From positions 1 through 64,000 of the forward strand of contig JAEYXH010000008.1 in assembly GCA_023428545.1 (NCBI GenBank): a DNA stretch of 64,000 nucleotides, read 5' to 3'. The stretch comes from Bacteroidota bacterium. Its GTDB lineage: Bacteria > Bacteroidota > Bacteroidia > Bacteroidales > Prolixibacteraceae. This document shows positions 44,619 through 54,523 of this stretch, in pieces. Position numbers and translations under genes: made by a program. Every line of letters starts with the position of its first letter. Within the stretch, counting starts at the first letter, position 1. Under the pieces are notes generated by a model. That model was given only the letters and a program-made list of their open reading frames with translations, did no database searches and was not told where the DNA came from.

Positions 44619-45341
44619 TCAATGGAATACTTCCTTCATTATTTCCATCGATTTCAGGTTTTCCAAATTGTCAAAATGATGATGATAATAATTCAGAAGT
44701 TTGATCAGTAAGAGGTTGCGTTCATCCAATGGTGCCGAGAATCCGGCAAGCTCCTCAATATTCATTTGTAAAATCTGCTTTAGCAGTACAGAAGTACCTG
44801 GGTTCATATATTGATGATGGTACGGTTCACTTACTACCAAGGAACCCTTTTGCATATCAAACCACTGATTACCATAATTTTCAATATCAGGCTTTATGCC
44901 AAGGTAGCTTGTCAATCGGGAAAGAAACCAGATATGAAATACAGCTATTCCCTTTTCCATGAGATCAAATGCGAGAAGAGAGGTCATCATGAACTGAAAC
45001 AATTCAACATTCTTCTCTTCTTCCTGAAGCACGCGATTTAAAACTTCAGCAAGAAAAAGGGCCTCACTGCTTTTCACAACATGAAAGGGAATGGATGAAT
45101 ACGGATTTAGAATACGTAGTTCCTTTACCCTCTGAATTTCGCGGTTCTTCTTCTGATACACTTCCAGCTCAAGCATATATAACGGTTGCAATATACTTGC
45201 CCTGTTTTTCGATTTGGGACCACGCGTTCCGTTCATGATATATGACTGCCGACCAAATTCCTCGGTATAGACCGTCAGTATCAGGCTCTGATCTCCATAC
45301 CTGACAATATGCAAAATTATACCTTGGGTTTTTACAAGCAT
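44619..45341 (-). CDS. recO: DNA repair protein RecO
   Basis: Recombination mediator that helps load RecA with RecR. The N-terminal OB fold is seen in TQGIILHIVRYGDQSLILTVYT and NGTRGPKSKN; the rest is helical. No CxxC zinc ribbon is visible, as in some other Bacteroidota members. Length 240 is normal. porZ lies upstream on the same strand with a gap of 26 bp. Confidence 0.92.
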   Translation of the reverse strand: MLVKTQGIILHIVRYGDQSLILTVYTEEFGRQSYIMNGTRGPKSKNRASILQPLYMLELEVYQKKNREIQRVKELRILNPYSSIPFHVVKSSEALFLAEVLNRVLQEEEKNVELFQFMMTSLLAFDLMEKGIAVFHIWFLSRLTSYLGIKPDIENYGNQWFDMQKGSLVVSEPYHHQYMNPGTSVLLKQILQMNIEELAGFSAPLDERNLLLIKLLNYYHHHFDNLENLKSMEIMKEVFH

Positions 45342-45367
45342 ATTGACGTTCCAAACAGTGAAGACAA

Positions 45368-47701
45368 CTAATTTATGAACAACAATTTAGCAACATGAGT
45401 TTCTTCCCCTTTTGAATCTGATGCGAAAATCAGGTATACACCAGTACTGACACGTGAACCTTTTAGATTCTTCCCGTCCCAAATGATCTGGCCACCCAAT
45501 GATTTAGCCTTGTGAACTAAATTCCCAGCAATATCGGTAATCCGAATATCTGTATCCTTCATTAAGCCCTTGATAGTTACAGGTCCATCATAGGTCTCCC
45601 GAACCGGGTTTGGATAGACAAGTACCTGACTGAAGCTGGAACCACCAGATGGAGCGTCGGTCTGATAAGAGAAAAGTCCTGAGTCGGTTCCAATATACAA
45701 AAGTCCGGTAGTTGAATACATGGCCAGGCTCGTTATAGTATTGGATGGAAGGGGACTATTCTCAACATTGAAATGAAGGACCTCCTGGTCACCCTTTTCA
45801 GATATCAGGTACAAACCGGAGTTTTTGGTTCCTATCCATTTTCGATTTGCCCCATCAATTGCAATTGCAGTTATAGTTTCCGTTTCGAGAAGTGGATGAT
45901 AGAGACCATCTCCCATCTCCAGACTTGGCTGGAAAGCATAAAAAGTCGATGACTGCCAGATTCTGTAAGGTGCCGTAAACACGGCTACACCTTTTGAGGT
46001 ACCAACCCAAATGTCACCTGACAAATCTTCTGCAATGGAATAGACATCATTCATCCGATTAAGAATTTCTTGCTGCCCATTATTGAAGTAAGAAGTGACC
46101 GGAAGATATTTTTTCTGTGAAACGTCCTGATTTACAACATATATATCTCTCCCTCTAGGGGCAACTACCCATTTATCCCCATTCTCAGTCACCAAAACTT
46201 TTCCGACTGTATTCTGAAATCCTGCAATCTCAGGAAGCACATATGATTGCCATTCACCGGCAGGACTAAGGGAGTGCAGATTATGAGAGGCTTGTGAATT
46301 GGTTACCCAGAGAGTACCTTCCCTGTCAAAGGAAATTCCCCCGATACGGGTATAAGGTTCCTGGGGATTTTCAGGTATCGCAGTTTCCAGAGGACTATTC
46401 AGGTTGTTATATTTTTTGACGAGTTCCTCATTTTTGAAAATCAGGATACCGCCACCCCAGCTTGCTGCCGCAATGTGGGTCGGATCGTTTGGATTGACTG
46501 CAACCTGTACAATATCAAAGAAGCCCGTCATTTCAGGATATTGCCTGACACTATATGTTTTCCATTCGCTGGAATTTAACTCCTGAAATACAGGAGGTCT
46601 GAACTGATTATTCCAGACATCAGTCCTTCCACCCGCAGAAATCCATAATTTTTCATTGTATACAGCCAAATCAAAAATACTGTTGTTTGCCGGACCCTGA
46701 GGTATATACTGTTCAAAATCCTGTCCATTTATACGAATCAGACCATAATTACGGTCAGCAATAAATACTTGCCCTGAGGAATTGATGAACGCTGACTGGG
46801 GATATATTCTGTTTATAGTCTCACCATTAATCCTGTAATTCATGATCCTGCCTATCAGTTGGTTGCTTTTATCGTAAATCAGTATCTGATCCTGACCGCT
46901 GACAACCAAATATTCTGAGGTAGAATTCAGCTCGCGGACGAACGGAACTTCGGGATAACTACGAATCCACTGTCCGTCTTTCAAGGCGTAGATCTCATCA
47001 CCATCCCACTGGTCCCTGGTAAAGGCAGCAAGAATGGTTCCATTGAAAATTCCTAAATGGCTGAATTTCCCCTCGTTGTTTGGGATGTTTTGAATTCTTG
47101 ACCAGTTGTTATAATCCAAAAGATTGGCTCCTTCCAGTGGAGCGGAAAACAATCCGGTTGCAGTGGCTGCGTAAAGGCGATTCCCGTAAGATTCAACATC
47201 AAAAACCGAAGTTTGGGATCCATCCATTCCGATAATGTATGTATCGCTAATTTCCCGTCGAGAAAGATTGATAACAACAATACCAAAGCCACAAGAAAGA
47301 TAGGCTTCATTACCTATAAAAGTGACTGAGTTGATCGATTTATCTCCAGTTATCTGCTTACGAAAGATATCTCCAATATTTACCACTCCCTGAGAATTGA
47401 CAAGGTCAATATTACTATTGGAATAAGCCACAAGCAAAGTATTCAGGCCAGCATGCCATGCTATGGTTCTGATGTCTGAATCCGAAAGACCATCCTGTCG
47501 GGAGATTTTGTTTAGGCTGTTATCGCTCATATCAAGATAAAACAATCCTCCTTCAGTTGCAGAAAAGACCTTGTCCTGAGCGTCAGCAACCTTCAAGGCA
47601 TTCGTATATGACAAGTAGTCTTGCCATGTTCCGGCTTTCATTTGGGCGAATCCCGAAATGAAGGAGGTCAAAATATACAGCACTGAAACAAACCTTTTCA
47701 T
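45368..47701 (-). CDS. porZ: T9SS protein PorZ (beta-propeller with C-terminal sorting domain)
   Basis: A secreted 777-residue protein: signal peptide (ending ISGFAQ), GTWQDYLSYTNAL, two beta-propeller regions with repeats such as LWVTNSQAS, IWVGTSKGVAVF and KWIGTKNSGLYLI, and a C-terminal Por-secretion sorting domain (VYPNPVRETYDG through TGVYLIFA). This architecture and length match PorZ, a surface component of T9SS needed for processing and A-LPS attachment of cargo in Porphyromonas. It is both a T9SS part and a T9SS cargo. It starts 10 bp after the rdgB gene. Confidence 0.85.
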   Translation of the reverse strand: MKRFVSVLYILTSFISGFAQMKAGTWQDYLSYTNALKVADAQDKVFSATEGGLFYLDMSDNSLNKISRQDGLSDSDIRTIAWHAGLNTLLVAYSNSNIDLVNSQGVVNIGDIFRKQITGDKSINSVTFIGNEAYLSCGFGIVVINLSRREISDTYIIGMDGSQTSVFDVESYGNRLYAATATGLFSAPLEGANLLDYNNWSRIQNIPNNEGKFSHLGIFNGTILAAFTRDQWDGDEIYALKDGQWIRSYPEVPFVRELNSTSEYLVVSGQDQILIYDKSNQLIGRIMNYRINGETINRIYPQSAFINSSGQVFIADRNYGLIRINGQDFEQYIPQGPANNSIFDLAVYNEKLWISAGGRTDVWNNQFRPPVFQELNSSEWKTYSVRQYPEMTGFFDIVQVAVNPNDPTHIAAASWGGGILIFKNEELVKKYNNLNSPLETAIPENPQEPYTRIGGISFDREGTLWVTNSQASHNLHSLSPAGEWQSYVLPEIAGFQNTVGKVLVTENGDKWVVAPRGRDIYVVNQDVSQKKYLPVTSYFNNGQQEILNRMNDVYSIAEDLSGDIWVGTSKGVAVFTAPYRIWQSSTFYAFQPSLEMGDGLYHPLLETETITAIAIDGANRKWIGTKNSGLYLISEKGDQEVLHFNVENSPLPSNTITSLAMYSTTGLLYIGTDSGLFSYQTDAPSGGSSFSQVLVYPNPVRETYDGPVTIKGLMKDTDIRITDIAGNLVHKAKSLGGQIIWDGKNLKGSRVSTGVYLIFASDSKGEETHVAKLLFIN

Positions 47702-47711
47702 AAGTTTATCG

Positions 47712-48299
47712 TCAATTAATATTCATGTGTTGATTAAGATAATTAATCAATGCAGAAATTGCCCTACCTCTGTGACTGATTATATTCTTCTCGGCAAGAG
47801 ACATTTCCGCAAAGGCAAGATAACTTTCTTCCGGCTTAAAAACAGGATCATATCCGAAACCGCCTTCACCTCTTTCTTCCCTTAGGATAACCCCATTTAC
47901 AATCCCTTCGAACCTTGTTTCAACACCATTGATTATAAGAGATATCACAGTCCTGAAACGTGCTTTACGTTGATTTATTTTATTCATCTTCTCGAGCACC
48001 AATCTGACATTGTCATGTGAATTCCTTTGTGGGCCTGCATACCTTGCAGAATAAACTCCGGGTTCTCCGTTGAGTGCATTAATTTCAAGTCCTGTATCAT
48101 CGGCAAAACAATTCAGCCCATATCGATCAAAAATGTAATGTGCTTTTTGGGATGCATTTTCTTCAAGAGTTTCTCGATCTTCAGGTATTTCCTCAAAACA
48201 TCCGATGTCAGCAAGACTCAGAATTTCAAACACAGGACTAAGCATGTGACGGATTTCCTCCATTTTGTGAGGATTATTTGTTGCAAAAACCAACTTCAT
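47712..48299 (-). CDS. rdgB: XTP/dITP diphosphatase (RdgB/HAM1 family)
   Basis: House-cleaning pyrophosphatase that removes non-canonical purine NTPs. The motif FATNNPHKMEEI at the N terminus, DDTGLEINALNGEPGVYSAR and GGFGYDPVF in the middle, and HRGRAISAL near the end define the family. The ATG at 48299 puts the conserved motif at residue 4; the 15 extra codons to 48344 are unlikely. porZ begins 10 bp after its stop. Confidence 0.95.
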   Translation of the reverse strand: MKLVFATNNPHKMEEIRHMLSPVFEILSLADIGCFEEIPEDRETLEENASQKAHYIFDRYGLNCFADDTGLEINALNGEPGVYSARYAGPQRNSHDNVRLVLEKMNKINQRKARFRTVISLIINGVETRFEGIVNGVILREERGEGGFGYDPVFKPEESYLAFAEMSLAEKNIISHRGRAISALINYLNQHMNIN

Positions 48300-48508
48300 A
48301 TTAATATTATTAATATTAGTGAAAGACAAAACGGTTAGGACCAAAGGATAAATGAAACTTCACCGTGAATGTTTCATCACATCAGCATAAAATCAGGCCT
48401 GAACAATAATATCATCACAAAAATAAATGAATCCGGCTAAGAATGAAGAAAGGGAAATAAAACAATCATATTTGAAGGGGCACACGAAAAAAAGCAGCGA
48501 ATAAAAGA

Positions 48509-48808
48509 TTAATCACAAGTGCATTTGTTCAGGCAATCCAATACCTGAACCAAAATATTGTTTTTGAGGTAATAGTAGGTATTTTTCCCTTCCCTGCGTG
48601 AACAGAGAACCCCCTTGTCCTTCAGAATTCCCAAATGGTGAGATGTTGATGACTGTTCGATACCGAGAAATTCGTGTATCTCCGTCACGGTCAGCTTTTT
48701 GCCCCCTTCCAAATGCTTTAGGATCGCAATCCTCATAGGATGTGCCATGGCTTTAAGCATAGAAGCTGCCTGTTCTAACTGATCAATATCGAGCTCTTTT
48801 ATATTCAA
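48509..48808 (-). CDS. ArsR/SmtB-family transcriptional repressor
   Basis: A 99-residue winged-helix regulator (LKAMAHPMRIAILKHL, TVTEIHEFLGIEQSSTSHHLGILKDKGVL). No ELCVCDL metal site in the recognition region is seen; the only cysteines are at the C terminus (CLNKCTCD), a possible metal or redox site. The frame starts with TTG at 48808, placed 18 bp after a -7 box; the next in-frame start is an ATG 17 codons later, which would cut into the domain. It lies behind nhaA and may regulate itself. Confidence 0.85.
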   Translation of the reverse strand: MNIKELDIDQLEQAASMLKAMAHPMRIAILKHLEGGKKLTVTEIHEFLGIEQSSTSHHLGILKDKGVLCSRREGKNTYYYLKNNILVQVLDCLNKCTCD

Positions 48809-48831
48809 AAAGTCATCTTTTTATATGTACA

Positions 48832-48846
48832 CAAATATAAATATTT
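48832..48846 (-). promoter_or_regulatory. Promoter and putative operator of the ArsR-type gene
   Basis: Minus-strand TATATTTG (48839-48832) is an exact -7 box. It overlaps the inverted repeat AAATAT-AA-ATATTT (48833-48846), a candidate binding site for the encoded repressor. Supports the TTG start at 48808. Confidence 0.5.
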
Positions 48847-48977
48847 AAAACAAGCCATAAGCAATTATCGTCCGTCAATACCAACTGAACAGGCTTATTT
48901 AGCATTCAATTAATTTAACGAAATGTTGAATTAGGCAAAAACGCAACACTTCATAAAATTTCAGTGATTTAACAGGA

Positions 48978-50297
48978 TTAATTTTTGCCATCTCCGGGGA
49001 ACATGACACCCAGGGCGTAATAACCGATAAAGCCTGATAATAGAGAGCCAATAAAAATACCAATTTTTGCCTGATCAATCATTGTTGGTTCGCTGAAAGC
49101 CAGACTGGCAATAAAAATTGCCATGGTAAATCCAAGCCCGCCCAGAATGGCAACCCCAAGAATATTTTTATAATTAATTCCTTCAGGAAGCTCAGCCAAA
49201 CCCATTTTACACCCCAACCAGGCAAAAAAGGTAATCCCTATTGACTTTCCAACAAAAAGCCCTATGGCGACAGCTATCGAAACAACAGAAAAGATGGCAG
49301 TACCACTACTAAAGGTCACCCCGGCGTTTGCCAATGCAAAAACAGGCATAATAAGATAATTGACCGAATGATGCAGGTCGTGTTCGAGACGTTGAACCGG
49401 GCTTTGGATCTTCTTGAGTTGCCGACGTAAAGCCCTGTAATTTTCAAGTTGATGATGGGGCAAGGTATCACTGTCTTCAAGTGACCTATCATATTCCAAT
49501 TCATTTACTTTCTTATGGAATACGCCTATTCCCAGCTCTCTCCCAACTGGTGTGAGAAAAGCAAGAAGTACACCCGCAATGGTGGCATGCACGCCTGATT
49601 GCAAAAAGCAAAACCAAACCACAAGTCCGACCAAATGAATGAGCGGTATACTTCTGATCCTAATACGGTCAAGTACAAACAGAAATGCCAACAGGCCAAG
49701 TCCGGTACACAGGGCAGTCAGGTTTAGCTCGGATGTATAGAAAATGGCAATCACCAATATTGCCCCCAGGTCATCAACAATGGCGAGGGCTACCAGAAAT
49801 ACTTTCAATGCCAAAGGTACCCTCTTCCCTAGAAGGCTGATAATCCCCAGCGAAAAAGCTATATCTGTTGCCATCGGGACACCCCAACCACTGGCGGATT
49901 CTAAAGTACCAAAAGACGCATTGATCGAAAAGTAGATTAATGCCGGAATCAACATGCCACCAAGTGCCCCCAAGGCAGGCAATGCAGCCTTCTTTCTGGA
50001 ACTTAGCTCGCCTGTAATAATTTCACGCTTAATTTCCAAGCCTACCATATAGAAGAAAATGGCCATAAGTCCATCATTGATCCAATGATGCAGATCCATT
50101 TTGAAACTGAAACTTCCCAACTCAAATCCAAAATTCATATGCCACAGATGATGATACGACTCCCGCCAGCCTGAATTGGCCCAAACTAGGGCCACAATAG
50201 TAAAGAGTATCAGTAGAATTCCTCCTAATGCTGATGATTGGAGTAATTCGATGATACTGCGGCTAACTCGTTCTGTTCTTCTACTGCTTATACTCAT
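48978..50297 (-). CDS. nhaA: Na+/H+ antiporter NhaA
   Basis: An inner-membrane antiporter (439 residues, about 12 helices) that extrudes sodium in exchange for protons. The catalytic aspartate pair is present in ALAIVDDLGAIL, the third aspartate in MATDIAFSLG. A charged insertion (HDLHHSVNYL and preceding residues) lies in the central loop. It is 169 bp upstream of the ArsR-type gene. Confidence 0.96.
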   Translation of the reverse strand: MSISSRRTERVSRSIIELLQSSALGGILLILFTIVALVWANSGWRESYHHLWHMNFGFELGSFSFKMDLHHWINDGLMAIFFYMVGLEIKREIITGELSSRKKAALPALGALGGMLIPALIYFSINASFGTLESASGWGVPMATDIAFSLGIISLLGKRVPLALKVFLVALAIVDDLGAILVIAIFYTSELNLTALCTGLGLLAFLFVLDRIRIRSIPLIHLVGLVVWFCFLQSGVHATIAGVLLAFLTPVGRELGIGVFHKKVNELEYDRSLEDSDTLPHHQLENYRALRRQLKKIQSPVQRLEHDLHHSVNYLIMPVFALANAGVTFSSGTAIFSVVSIAVAIGLFVGKSIGITFFAWLGCKMGLAELPEGINYKNILGVAILGGLGFTMAIFIASLAFSEPTMIDQAKIGIFIGSLLSGFIGYYALGVMFPGDGKN

Positions 50298-50477
50298 GAT
50301 AAATCAATATTTAAGTTTTCAGAAAGCTAAAACCCTGATGGATTTTTTCATTATAATCAGAATCCCTACCAAAGAAAAAGAAAATCTATTAAAATCTGAT
50401 TGGTTTAGCCTTTCCAAATCACCTCAGCCCTCTATTGAAAACGTTTTTTCATCCTGCCTCGTTTTATAATTATTTTT

Positions 50478-50510
50478 ATGGCATCATTTCACGATAAATT
50501 ATTCCTGTGA
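50478..50510 (+). other. Possible 10-codon leader ORF overlapping the TSUP gene start
   Basis: ATG at 50478 opens 10 codons ending with TGA at 50508-50510, which overlaps the GTG start (50507) of the next gene. It could couple translation; it may also be chance. Confidence 0.25.
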
Positions 50511-51256
50511 TTTCTTCATTTTGTTTTGATTTCTCTGTTTTGCAATGGACTGTTCTGGTCATTTCTGCGATACTGATCGGTATGTCAAAGGTTGGGGTTC
50601 CAGGAGTTTCTCTGGCAGTAATTCCTGCTTTAGCCATGATCTTTGGCGGCAAACCTTCAACCGGAGTACTGCTTCCCATGCTGATGCTGGCCGATCTTTT
50701 TGGTGTGACCTATTATCACAGGCATGCCGAATGGAAAAGCCTATTCCGAATGCTACCCTGGGCCTTTGCAGGATTACTGTTGGGTGTTTGGATAGGAGAT
50801 ATCGTAAGCGAGAAATGGTTTAAGAATATCATTGCAATACTGGTTTTTCTTAGCCTTGGGTTAATGATCCGAAAGAATAAGCCATCATTAGATTATTCCC
50901 GAATGTGGTGGTTTGCGCCTTTCATGGGAATTCTCGGAGGTTTTGCAACCATGATGGGCAATGTGGCAGGACCAGTCTTTGCCATTTACCTTCTTGCCAT
51001 GGACTTGCCAAAAAGCAGATTCATTGGAACAACTGCTTGGTTTTTTCTTATCATCAACTTTGCCAAGTTCCCATTACAGATGTTTGTTTGGAAAAATATC
51101 GCTGTTGAAAGCCTCATACTTAACCTTTGGCTTTTGCCTGCCATTGCGATTGGGGCATTTACAGGAATTCAACTGGTCAGAAGGATTTCGGAACAAACCT
51201 ACCGGACATTTGTTATCCTCATAACTGCATTATCCGCATTTTTATTACTTATTTAA
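50507..51256 (+). CDS. TSUP (TauE/SafE) family anion exporter
   Basis: An inner-membrane protein of 249 residues with about eight helices and the TSUP pattern (GMSKVGVPGVSL near the N terminus and GGFATMMGNVAGPVFAIYLL in the second half). Family members move sulfite, sulfonates or related organic anions; the actual substrate is not known. The start is GTG and the next gene begins 3 bp after the stop. Confidence 0.9.
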   Translation: MISSFCFDFSVLQWTVLVISAILIGMSKVGVPGVSLAVIPALAMIFGGKPSTGVLLPMLMLADLFGVTYYHRHAEWKSLFRMLPWAFAGLLLGVWIGDIVSEKWFKNIIAILVFLSLGLMIRKNKPSLDYSRMWWFAPFMGILGGFATMMGNVAGPVFAIYLLAMDLPKSRFIGTTAWFFLIINFAKFPLQMFVWKNIAVESLILNLWLLPAIAIGAFTGIQLVRRISEQTYRTFVILITALSAFLLLI

Positions 51257-51259
51257 GTT

Positions 51260-51973
51260 ATGGAACGATTAACAAAAATGATAAAGCAAGAGGCGATTCG
51301 TCAGGTCCTGGATATTGGAACTGGTGATGGTCATTTTGTCAAAACCCTATCCGAATTATTTCCGGTTGCTTCCTTTACCGGAATAGATCCCTCGGAGGAA
51401 GCCATACAAACTGCACGGCTGAGTTTTCCGGATGTGAAGTATCGATTTGAAACGATGAATGCCGAAAACATTGCCTTTCCGAACGAATCATTCGACATGT
51501 CAACAATCTCCAATGCACTCCATCATCTGGCTAGTCCTGAAAAAGCCCTGTCTGAAATGAAAAGGGTAACCCGAAAAGGTGGATGGCTGGTCATTAGTGA
51601 GATTATTTCTGATGGTCTCAATCCCGCACAGTTAAACCAGCAACTTTATCACCACCATCGGAGCAAAATAGATCGCTTGTCAGGTATTGTTCACCGTGAG
51701 ACTTACTCGAGGGAGGAGGTTCTTGCTCTGATTAAAGTAAGCCACTTAATCCCTTTTGGAGTTTTTGACTACGAAAGGAAAGATCAGCCGGAAAGAAATC
51801 CGGACAAACTTCAACAATGGGTAAGCAAAATGGAGCAACACCAGTCAAAAGCAGAAGGATTTCCTGAATTTGATGATTTAAAAGCTTGGCTGGAATCCTT
51901 TAAGGAAAGGGTTATGAAAGAAGGTTTTCAGCCTGCGACCAATTTTGTAGTCGTCATTCGCAATAATAATTGA
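51260..51973 (+). CDS. Class I SAM-dependent methyltransferase
   Basis: A Methyltransf_11-type Rossmann enzyme of 237 residues: motif I VLDIGTGDGHFVKTL, a conserved acid in TGIDPSEEA and the ISNALHHLASPEKALSEMKRV region. No substrate is evident. It sits 3 bp after the TSUP exporter gene, so the two are coexpressed, and converges on atpG with 24 bp between stops. Confidence 0.9.
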   Translation: MERLTKMIKQEAIRQVLDIGTGDGHFVKTLSELFPVASFTGIDPSEEAIQTARLSFPDVKYRFETMNAENIAFPNESFDMSTISNALHHLASPEKALSEMKRVTRKGGWLVISEIISDGLNPAQLNQQLYHHHRSKIDRLSGIVHRETYSREEVLALIKVSHLIPFGVFDYERKDQPERNPDKLQQWVSKMEQHQSKAEGFPEFDDLKAWLESFKERVMKEGFQPATNFVVVIRNNN

Positions 51974-51997
51974 TAACTCAAAAACAAGATCTGGTCT

Positions 51998-52876
51998 CTA
52001 TCCCCTCAAGGCTTCTGCACCAGCGCTAATCTCAAGGATTTCTTTGGTAATGGTAGCCTGACGGGCTTTGTTATATACCAAGGTCAAATCATTGATCAGT
52101 TCTGTAGCGTTATCTGTTGCCAGATGCATCGCAGTCATTCGAGCTCCATGTTCTGCTGCCCAAGAATCGAGTAACGCTTTATAGAATTGGGTACGAAGCA
52201 TCCTCGGTATCATTTCGCTTGCGATTCCAGCTTTTGATGGTTCATAAATAATCAATCCCTCATCCCCGGCCTTTTCCGATTCAGGAATCTGAACTGGTAA
52301 AAACTCTTGAATGATGGGCCTCTGCATCGCAGCATTCACAAATTCATTATATAGAATCTCGACTTTATCGAAAACACCACTGCCAAATTCTTCCATCAAT
52401 TGGTTCGCAATTACTTCTACTGCAGGATATGAAAAATTGTCCCAAATATCATTAATGACAATATCTACCTTAAATCGGGCACTTTTCAAAAGGCGCTCAC
52501 CTTGTTTACCAATGGCCAGGATCTTAACCCTTCCCGCTGCATAGGCGGCTGAATATTTGGTAGATACCACCTCCTGAAATTCCTTGATGACGCTCGAATT
52601 AAAACCTCCGCATAATCCCCGGTTACTGGTAATAACAATTAGTAAGATGTTTTCGGTATCCCTTATGACACAATAAGGAGAGATATTCTGTCCATGCAAA
52701 GATCCTCCAACCTGTTCCATGATTAGCTGCAACCGCTGGGCATAAGGCCTGAAATTAATGATAGCATCCTGGGCCTTTTTTAATTTGGCGGCAGAAACCA
52801 TTTTCATGGCGCTAGTAACCTGTCTGGTGGTTTTTATGGATGTAATTCTGGTCCTTATTTCTTTGAGTCCTGCCAT
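51998..52876 (-). CDS. atpG: ATP synthase gamma subunit
   Basis: Central rotor shaft of F1. The N-terminal helix (MAGLKEIRTRITSIKTTRQVTSAMKMVS region) and C-terminal helix (AMHLATDNATELINDLTLVYNKARQ) are typical; length 292. It is the last gene of this atp cluster; the beta and epsilon genes are not next to it. Confidence 0.96.
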   Translation of the reverse strand: MAGLKEIRTRITSIKTTRQVTSAMKMVSAAKLKKAQDAIINFRPYAQRLQLIMEQVGGSLHGQNISPYCVIRDTENILLIVITSNRGLCGGFNSSVIKEFQEVVSTKYSAAYAAGRVKILAIGKQGERLLKSARFKVDIVINDIWDNFSYPAVEVIANQLMEEFGSGVFDKVEILYNEFVNAAMQRPIIQEFLPVQIPESEKAGDEGLIIYEPSKAGIASEMIPRMLRTQFYKALLDSWAAEHGARMTAMHLATDNATELINDLTLVYNKARQATITKEILEISAGAEALRG

Positions 52877-52918
52877 ATCATCTGAAATGCATTGTTCTGT
52901 GTATCTGAAAGGAAAATT

Positions 52919-54496
52919 TTAGGAAAACCTGCCTGCAACTTCAGCTGCTGCCTGTCTGAGATTTGATTCATCATCTGCTGTCAGGTTCCCCGATTTAAGT
53001 GAACTGAGGGTCGTGCTGTATTGCATCTCCATCAGTTCAATAAACTGAGATTCAAATGCTTTCAATTTTTCAACCGGCACTTTCCTAAGCAGCTCTTTGG
53101 TTCCACAATAAATAACTGCAATCATATGCTCAAGCTTCATCGGCTGATACTGGCCCTGCTTCAAAATCTCAACGTTTTTCCGGCCCTTATCAAGAACCCT
53201 TAAGGTTGCGGCATCCAGGTCAGAACCAAACTTGGCAAAGGCTTCCAATTCCCGAAACTGCGCCTGATCGAGCTTTAAGGTACCGGCAATTTTCTTCATG
53301 GCTTTTACCTGGGCTGATCCACCTACCCTTGATACCGAAATACCCACGTTGATGGCAGGTCGGACACCAGCATTGAAAAGATTGGACTCTAAAAAGATCT
53401 GTCCGTCAGTAATCGATATAACGTTTGTGGGTATATAAGCCGAAACGTCGCCTGCCTGAGTCTCAATGATCGGTAAAGCGGTTAAAGAACCTCCTCCTTT
53501 GACCTTTCCGACCAATGATGGAGGCAAGTCATTCATTCGAACGGCAATTTCATCCGAATCAATAATCTTGGCTGCCCTCTCCAGCAATCTGGAATGAAGA
53601 TAAAAGACGTCTCCCGGATATGCTTCCCTTCCAGGCGGGCGACGAAGTAACAAGGATACTTCCCTGTAAGATACAGCCTGCTTTGACAAGTCATCATAAA
53701 TAATCAGGGCATCCCTGCCGGTATCCCTGAAATATTCTCCGATCGCTGCACCGGCATAAGGGGCATAGAATTGTTGTGCAGCCGGATCGGCCGCTGTTGC
53801 AAGTACAATTACCGTATAATCAAGAGCACCATACTTTTCGAGTGTTGCAGCAATATTGGCCACGGTTGAACCTTTCTGTCCAATTGCCACATAGATGCAA
53901 AACACTGGCTTCCCTTTTTCAAAGCTCTCCCGCTGGTTGATGATTGTATCAATTGCTATGGCGGTCTTTCCTGTCTGGCGGTCTCCGATAATCAGCTCGC
54001 GTTGGCCACGTCCAATAGGTATCATGGCATCAATGGCTTTCAATCCGGTTTGAAGAGGCTGTTTAACAGGTTGCCGAAAAATAACCCCGGGAGCTTTGCG
54101 TTCAAGAGGCATCTCAAATAATTCGCAGGAAATTGGGCCTTTATTGTCAATTGGCTCTCCCAGAGTATTGATAACCCTTCCAAGGAGCTTCTCCCCGACC
54201 ATAATTGAGGCAGTCCTTTTCAGCCGTCTAACGGTATCGCCTTCCCTTACACTTTCCGAAGATCCTAAAAGCACTGCTCCTACATTATCCTCTTCGAGGT
54301 TAAGAACAATGCCTTTTATGCCACTGTCAAACTCGATCATCTCATTCGACTCAACGTTCGCAAGGCCATGAATCCTGGCAATTCCATCTCCCACCTGTAA
54401 AACTGTACCCACCTCCTCGAGGTCTGTTTTACTTTTAAAATGCTCAAGCTGTTCTCTTAGTATTTTTGAAACTTCAGCCGGTTTAATGTCCGCCAT
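52919..54496 (-). CDS. atpA: ATP synthase alpha subunit
   Basis: Non-catalytic nucleotide-binding subunit of F1, 525 residues. The P-loop [14 protein letters not shown], the DELSEED-like region and the signature [17 protein letters not shown] are present. It follows atpH after 27 bp and precedes atpG by 42 bp. Confidence 0.98.
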   Translation of the reverse strand: MADIKPAEVSKILREQLEHFKSKTDLEEVGTVLQVGDGIARIHGLANVESNEMIEFDSGIKGIVLNLEEDNVGAVLLGSSESVREGDTVRRLKRTASIMVGEKLLGRVINTLGEPIDNKGPISCELFEMPLERKAPGVIFRQPVKQPLQTGLKAIDAMIPIGRGQRELIIGDRQTGKTAIAIDTIINQRESFEKGKPVFCIYVAIGQKGSTVANIAATLEKYGALDYTVIVLATAADPAAQQFYAPYAGAAIGEYFRDTGRDALIIYDDLSKQAVSYREVSLLLRRPPGREAYPGDVFYLHSRLLERAAKIIDSDEIAVRMNDLPPSLVGKVKGGGSLTALPIIETQAGDVSAYIPTNVISITDGQIFLESNLFNAGVRPAINVGISVSRVGGSAQVKAMKKIAGTLKLDQAQFRELEAFAKFGSDLDAATLRVLDKGRKNVEILKQGQYQPMKLEHMIAVIYCGTKELLRKVPVEKLKAFESQFIELMEMQYSTTLSSLKSGNLTADDESNLRQAAAEVAGRFS

Positions 54497-54523
54497 ATGA
54501 TTTGTCTGTTTAATTTGCGTTAA

